This document shows, in pieces, positions 57,036 to 64,000 of a stretch of 64,000 nucleotides of DNA (positions are counted from its first letter, which is position 1; each line of letters begins with the position of its first letter). Source of the stretch: Ifrita kowaldi (taxonomy: Eukaryota > Chordata > Aves > Passeriformes > Cinclosomatidae). The notes under the pieces are model-generated. The model was not told where the DNA came from. It was given only the letters and a program-made list of their open reading frames with translations, and made no database searches. A program made the translations under genes and the position numbers. Location of the stretch: the NCBI GenBank assembly GCA_013398055.1, contig VZRS01000325.1:21119-85118 (forward strand). Reading direction: 5' to 3'.

Positions 57036-60000
57036 GTCTGGGTGCACAATATGGATTTTGAAGCCAAAGGGGAAGCTGTTGGTTTTCTGTTGATCTCAAA
57101 CCCATCAATCTGCAATTCTACAGAACTTTTCCACCAGTGATCTGTACTCAGGGCCTGTTTATATCCTGTTTTGGGGGGATTTTTATCTGCCCAGTTGCCA
57201 CCCAGCACTGTTTGCAAGCCAGGCCTCACTAAGACTCTTTGGCCAGGGCACTGAGACCTTCTGAGCCCCAACCTTTGGCTGCCTCCCCCTCCTCTCCCAA
57301 AATAAAACCTTGCAGGTTGTTGGTACTCCCTGCTGTTCTGTGCTGGCACAGAGCTGAGCCAGGGCCAAACCCAGGATCTGTTTTCCCTCCCCTCCCAAAG
57401 CTGGGAAGCAGCTCAGGGATGTTTGGGCTGTGTGTCCCTGCACGGAGGAATTCCCTCAGGGAAGCAGGGAATGAATCCCTGCAGTGGCTGTTGGCCATGG
57501 AGTGATGCTCACAGGGGCGGGAGCAGCAGCAGAGCTTTGTCAGCCCCTGTGATAAAGGACTGGGAAAAGCAGGAAGGCACAGGGATGGGAGCTGCAGGGA
57601 GAGGCTTCCCATCCCTCCTCTGCTCCTGGGGAAGGGGGACCCAGCCAGGATTGACTCCAAGGGGTCAGCACAGCACACGGGGCCAGGAAGCAGCTCCGTG
57701 CCCCTCCTGCACTTCCAGCAGGAGCCAGCCCAGCAGAGCCCAGAGGCTGCAGCTCTGCCCATCCTGGGAACAGGAACCCCAACAGAGCGAGGCACAGGGA
57801 GTGCTGCAATCCTTCAGTGCTAATGTAGGGTCTTGTTTGAGGAAAAATCCTCCTCCTGCAACAATGGCTTTGTTCTGAGAGGTTTGGTTTTGTCTGGTCA
57901 GTGCCTGCTCTTTTAAGTCATTGTGACCTACATACAGAGAGGATCCAAATGAAAAATTAAAGAGAAAGAGCTCTCTGTGACACTGCCTGGCTGAGGCAGC
58001 CCTGCAGTTCCATGGCCTCTGGACTGTTTTTTCACACAGGGCCAGATATGAGTTGATACAAATTGTGTATGGTTGGGGTTTTTTCTTCATTATTATGTGA
58101 ATATTTAAATATCCCTCTTCAAGGAAGGGTTTGCCCACTGAGTGAAGGGATGGACACACCCTTGCTAGTGCTGTTATCCTGATAATATAAAGAAAAACCA
58201 AGCCTGGAGCTGTGCCTCTGAATCAAACCCAGGACTGAGCACAGGGTGACGTTCTGGGAGCTGACACCTCAGTTACCCTGAGCCCCTGGTTCCTGTGCCA
58301 GCACACAGCACAACGGCTTGGTTAAAATCATTTTCCCCAGGACACTTTGATGAGGTTTGGATGGCACAAGAAATTACTCTGGAGATGTGGAATCCAAGCC
58401 CTGCTCTAACTCACATTTAAATCAGGATTAGTGGCACCATGACTCCTGCTGACTGCTCGTTAAGCTGGGTGAGATCAGTTTGGGATCAGCTCAACTCCCA
58501 GGAGCTGCAAACTGATTTCATAGCCCAAAGGTCTGCTCCACCTGGAATAACCCAGGCTCTGGGCTGAAGCAGAGCTGTTCGCTGCTCCAGCCCATGCAAT
58601 CCCTGCCACAGCTGGCACCACTTGGAGAAACAAGACAATACCCAGGGCCTGAGGTGCCCTGCAGGATCCTGTGCTCGGTGCCCTGTCCTGCAGGGCAGGG
58701 CTGTGTCAGGCTGATGCTCCTGCGGCAGGGTCTGCACAAAGCAGGGCAGCTCCCCCAGCCTGGCACCTTTCCCTGCTCCCAGAGAACAACAGGCATTTCA
58801 GCCCAGCCAGGGGAAGCAGCTGGCTGGGGGTGAAGGAAGAAGCAATTAGAGTTTATGGGGATCAAACAAGCCCCCATCACTCCTTGTGCTTGGGGCTGCA
58901 AGGCCAGCTCGCAGCCACCTCGGCTGCTGATTGTTTTTTTGACAGGAATTGCTCCCCAAACAGCCATGTTCAGTGATTATTTGTCTCCTTCCCTCTTCCC
59001 CTGATTACAGCCAGACCGGGACATCCCTGATCCGCATAGAAATGAATATTTGAAAAGCCAGGGCTGTCCTCCAAGGGCCCTGTGCACCATTAGGCCTCCA
59101 GATTTACTGCCCCACCAAAGGCCAGGGGGGTAATGAGGCAGCAGCAATGGGCGACGAATCAGGAGAAAGGAGCTCAAAGAAAGGGATTTGCCTTGCTACA
59201 TTCCTGACTGTAAATTAAAATTATCACTGAGGTCCTGCCTCTATATGAGGAATTTTCACCTGATTTTGTAGCCCCACTCCCAGAGCCTGCTCGGCCCTGT
59301 AGCAGCTCCCCTTGACTCAGCAATGCCCTGTTTTGCCTGTGCTGATGAACAGGAAGCACCACCATCCAAAACCACATTTAAACAGGACTTTTGCTGTGTC
59401 ACCGTGGTGGATGAAGTTCTGCTGTTTCCTGGCTCTCTGCAGGAGAGGTTTTCCCTCGGTGCTGAGCAGTGACTGCTCCCTGTGGGCCGAGCCAGGAGCA
59501 CCGATTTGCCCAGGACTCTGGGGGAAGCACTGGCATTAATTGCAATCTGTGCACCCAGGCTGATCCAGCTGCAGCAGGAATGCTAATGAATGCCAGGAAT
59601 TGTGTCCTCCCTGTGGAAAACGTGTCCCAGCCTCAGCACCTGCACAGCTCTCTCCTGCTGACACCAGAGCCCTGCAATCCAATCTCTCCAGCCTGGGCCC
59701 ACTGGGGCACCTTCTCTCCCACTGAAGCATGGAGAGATCTGTGGTGCTTTGTGTCTCCACGTGCTTAACCCTCGGAACTGACTCATGTTTTCCCTCATTT
59801 GGGAATGATTCAAGAACTTCCTTTGGCCTGACCACATCTGACTCACCCTGGGTGACTTCAGAAATTCGAATCAAATTGAGATTGCTGGAGAAAAAGCAAA
59901 ACTAAAGTCAAATTGTAACTACTGATGTGACAAAGTATTCCTGCCTTCAGTCTGCAGGCAGAGGATTTATCTGGTCTGTCACTGGTCCAAGCTGCATCCA

Positions 60001-63000
60001 CCAGCCGATTTGATTTGATTCTGAGGGGAAAATATCAGGAGTAGCATGAATCCCTTTTACATTAAATTTATCCCCTAGAGGAAAACCCTTTGCAATGACA
60101 AAAAATTCCCTGTACCACAGAGATAAAGATTTCCAAACCCCACTCACACGTGGATACGAACCCATGGTGCAAACCCAGAGAAGCAGTTTCACATTTCCCA
60201 GATAAAATGTCCCAGAGAATGATGTCTTGAACTGCAAAGTGCTATTTTGTTTGAAAAGCTTACACAAGCATTTAAACCTTTCCTATTTCATGCAGGAGAC
60301 AGTTGCCAAGTCTGTTCTGTGCCTGCAAGCACAGAGGAGTACAGAGGATGCTTTGTGAGCACTGATTATATTCCATTTCACAAATTTTAAACAGCACTGA
60401 TTTTTACATCTTTCATTCTTCATCTCAGAGAGGACAGATTTTCTCCTTCCTCCTCTGTTCCCTCCTGCACTGGGGAGGTGTTTGGCTGCTTCTATGCAGA
60501 ATCCTGACAGAGACTTCTCCATTCTCATTAAGGGATAACTTGATTCATTCCTGGTAATTCTTTTGGGATCCAGTACCTCACCTTGCATTATGTGATTCAC
60601 CAAGGGAATTTCCTACAGAAATGTGTCCCTTGACAGGTGCAGCATGAAATTCCAGATTTCAGAACATTTTTGTCACTCCAGTGGATGCCACAGCAGAACA
60701 AACAGAGCACCCCAGATATGTGCTAGACTGAGGTACAAGAGGTGGAGAAGGAACACTCAGTAAACACCCAACTGCCACTACCATCAAAGCAATCCCACAT
60801 GCCAGAGGGGCTCTGATATGAATTATCAGACCTCCAAAACACAGGGGGTGAGCCCTGTGTGAGGGGCAGATTGCTTGCAAACAGCAGTTGTGACTCTCAA
60901 GCTTTTCCTCAGCACAAATACCATTACCTGGTACCGTTCATTTGTTTCCCTTACAGTTTTCTGTCCCTTTTTATTCCAGAAGTTAGGCTGAGCCTAAACA
61001 GAGGAACCCTACAATCTTGCAGCACAGCAGTTGTTACTGGGTGCTTCCTTTTCAGCATCCAGTATCTCTGTTGTGGTTTCATTTCTATATTTTCTAAACT
61101 ATTATGAACTGTGCCTGGAAAATGCATTTTTAAAGAGCATTTCTCAATGTTTTGGAAGTCTAACCTTGCCTACTACCAAGAGAAACAACCACACACTTCC
61201 AACCAATTGTTCCAATGAACAGAAATAAATTTAGGCTGGCAGAGATCTCTTTTCCCAGCAGAGTTTGTGCTGCTCAGCACGGTGGTTCAGCAGCAGTGGG
61301 GAAAGAACTGTTAAAAATAAAGTATTATCCAGCCCCAGCAGCACATCCTGGCACTGCAGCTTGGGCCCTGCTCCGTGATAAGCCCCACATGGGGGATTAG
61401 ATTAGGGCAACATAGAGAAACGCAGCGTGGCTACACCAACACATTTCCTCACATGGGTGGTGACACAGTCCTGAAAGGCTTGCATTTTTCTTTTCATTAT
61501 TTGCTGAGGGGTGAGTGGGGAGAGTTTCACTGGGCCAGCTCTAGAAAGAAGGTCAGAGGCAAGATGCAGCCCCTGATCCCAGGGAATGCAGTTAAAAGCA
61601 CAAACAATGCTTCTCATCAAGATTGGTTCTAATTACATTCATCCTCTGCCTTTGGAGCTGCTAACAGACAGATGTGCAGGAGTCACAGCTGAATGACCCC
61701 TGACAGAGATGTTCTCATCCTGGCTTTTGTCACTTTATGGACTTGTCTGTGACAGGACCAGGGAAAAGGATTTTTTAGTTCCCATTCTGACTGCATCACC
61801 CCAACTCCACATCCCCCAAAACTCTTGGACAAGCAACACTTACTGTCTTTTTGCACAGACTACCACATGTCCTTATCAAATCTCTCCTGTCAATCATCTC
61901 TGCTGTGGGTTTGTGAGCAGCTGCCAATCACTGACCCTGCCATCACAAATCCCAGTGCTTTATTGATTCCAGTATCAGAGGCACAGCCTGTTTTGTTCTG
62001 GAGATTATGGGATGTTTTCTCCATGGCCTGAGTTAAAGAGAGTCTCTGAATGAGGGCAACACAATTTCCCAACCATTGACAATCCTGGAAAGGTAACAGA
62101 ACAAGCTCTTGGTGTGAAGGATTTGTTCTCTTGATGTGCAAGCCCCTTGCAAATGGTGTTTATCAGAGCCAGGAGTTACAAGATTACCTCGGAAGAGAAA
62201 CTAAAAACTGACCTGGCTTTACCAAAGGAAGTGACTTGCAAAGGACCATGCTGGGATTTGCTGCTGAGCTCTGACAGGAATTCAGGCTGAGCTTGGGGAC
62301 TCCATAAATTGATCCTACTTGGAATTAGATTAGGAAAGGGTAAGAGAAGATGCCTACCAGATATCCATAAAATACAGGGATACACTTCTTGTTTGAAATA
62401 CACTTGGCACAAGAGGTTCCTCAACTGAAACTCTACAAGAAACCAGAACATGAGACAATGACAAGAACAAAGGTCTGTGAGAGAACACAAGGTAAAATAT
62501 TGACTGAGAGCAATCTGGGAGTTTATTTCCTTTTATAATCCCCCTCAATCCCTGTGATATTTTACAGTAATAACAAACGTGTCCTTTTTATTCATCACTA
62601 GGGTCCCTTCATTATTTTTATCCAGAATGCAAAGATACAGAAAGCAGACAGGGACACACACAGTCCAAGGTCTACTTTCAAAATCAGAAGAGCTGAAAAT
62701 ACTTGCCTGTGATGACAGCACTTCTTGACTTGGTAAACTGAGCACGTCAGATGAGGCCTGAGGAAGTAACAGGGTGGATAAAAGGGAACTCTGTGGAAAG
62801 ACAGAGAGAAAAATGAAACAGAGAGACAAAGAAGGGATGAGAACCAATCATCCAGCAAAATGTTACCCCCAAAAAGTCAAGGAAAAAGAAAGTCTGGCAC
62901 TGAAAATTGCTAACTGCAAGTTTTTATTCTAATTTTAGGCAGAGAATAGAGCATCTGATAAAGAGATTAAATGTGCAGGTCAGGCTCAGGGACATTTGCA

Positions 63001-64000
63001 TACACAAATGGGCCATGACCTCTGCAACTGCTCTTGGTGCTTTTGTGTGAGTGTTTGCAGCCAGCACGAGGGACAGACTCCTCCTTGGTGGGACTGGATT
63101 CAAACATCAGTGGGATTACACCAGAAATGAACATTACCCTCAATATCCTTATAGTGCACGGGCAGCTCCCAGCTCAGAGTGGCTTTGCTCCCACCGCTCC
63201 CAGGAGAGCTGCAGACCTCAGGAAGAGCTGGGACTTATTTTTGGGTTGGTTCAGTTGGGTTTGACTGAAAGCCAAACTGCATGGCAAGGCTGAGCTGTCA
63301 GTACTTTTGCTTTTTAAGCACGACTTTAGAAAGCTGACAGCATTGTCATTTATGTCCCGCCCCTGCCTCTGGAACAGCTTCCAAAGTGTCACAAGAGAGC
63401 AGAGGGACCCACGGGAGTGTGGAGTCCCAGGCTCTGCAGTGTCTCCATCACAGACTGTGAACTCCCAGGGAGATCCAGGTACAAAACCTTCAAGTTCTGA
63501 GTGACATGGAAAAGCAGACAAGGACGTGAGACAAGAGTTACGTGGTTTCACTCAGGTAAAGCATGAAGACAAGCTGGTTTCAGGAGGGACAGCCTGGTGG
63601 AGGCACTTTTGAAATCTCCCGGGAAAATCCCACTACAAATTTGTTCTCTTTTGGTGACCACCTGCAGTGCTGGGCTCTGCTCTGCAGCCAGTTCATACCC
63701 AATTGTTGCATGTCAGACAGTGTTGAGCTGGAAACACATTTGTCTCCACCAGTCAATTTACTGAAATCCATCCAGTTGGTTAAGTCAAACAATTAGCAAG
63801 AAAGCTGAATGACGCAGTAACTCTTCATTTAAGGAGAGAAATTAATTTGTAATTTATGGAATAACCAGATGCATCTGGAAGCCCAATTTTCTGGTCCCTG
63901 TGTCATTGTCAAGGGTAACATTTAGCACTTACACAACACTTCATCCTCAAGTTGTTTTTAAACCTTCACTATAATTAAACCACATCACTCTTGTGTGCAT

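Larger units (their letters stand above)
51900..64000. other. Region upstream of FABP6: no gene recognised
   Basis: Apart from the CR1 copies and the SINE listed separately, this 12-kb stretch shows only short overlapping ORFs in all frames, without conserved motifs or a consistent splice-linked frame. CCNJL, which sits beside FABP6 in mammals, was sought by eye and not found. The region is either intergenic or intronic to a gene lying to the right. Confidence 0.5.

Noticed and set aside
57229..57809. 188-codon minus-strand ORF upstream of FABP6
   Set aside because: GC-rich chance frame overlapped by other open frames; no recognisable domain.

Overview
This is a nuclear segment from a bird, most likely a songbird (Passeriformes). 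The genes are vertebrate and have short introns. CR1 LINE 3' tails are scattered through the non-coding DNA, and at 56.4 kb there is a tRNA-Ile-headed, CR1-tailed SINE of the TguSINE1 type known from passerines. All gene models were built by hand from splice sites, reading phase and recalled vertebrate orthologues.

Layout. 1-27.8 kb: the 3' two thirds of AFF4 (+), with 19 coding exons (919 codons plus stop), entering the window inside the exon that carries the ALF degron, followed by a UTR of about 4.9 kb. 28.4-30.4 kb: LEAP2 (-), complete in three exons and convergent with AFF4. 30.5-34.4 kb: CR1 fragments and two G/C-rich minisatellites. 34.4-35.1 kb: UQCRQ (-), only its last exon; the 5' exon or exons are not visible and probably lie in a 99-base run of N. 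34.66-36.0 kb: three unrelated tandem arrays around that gap. 37.2-40.1 kb: GDF9 (-), complete in two exons, with a TATA box and E-box. 40.2-46.3 kb: no gene recognised. 46.4-48.7 kb: C1QTNF2 (+), coding region complete in two exons. 49.7-51.7 kb: FABP6 (-), complete in four exons and convergent with C1QTNF2. 52-64 kb: no gene recognised, only CR1 fragments and the SINE.

The genes do not form one pathway. AFF4 scaffolds the super elongation complex, LEAP2 is a secreted liver/gut peptide that antagonises the ghrelin receptor, UQCRQ is a complex III subunit, GDF9 is an oocyte TGF-beta ligand, C1QTNF2 is a secreted C1q/TNF-related protein and FABP6 is the ileal bile-acid binding protein. AFF4-LEAP2-UQCRQ-GDF9 is a conserved vertebrate block, but GDF9 is in the opposite orientation to UQCRQ from the mammalian head-to-head arrangement. 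It is followed directly by C1QTNF2-FABP6, a pair located far away on human chromosome 5. The most interesting signals are a candidate 21-nt in-frame microexon in AFF4, and this rearranged, repeat-rich, gapped UQCRQ/GDF9 junction.
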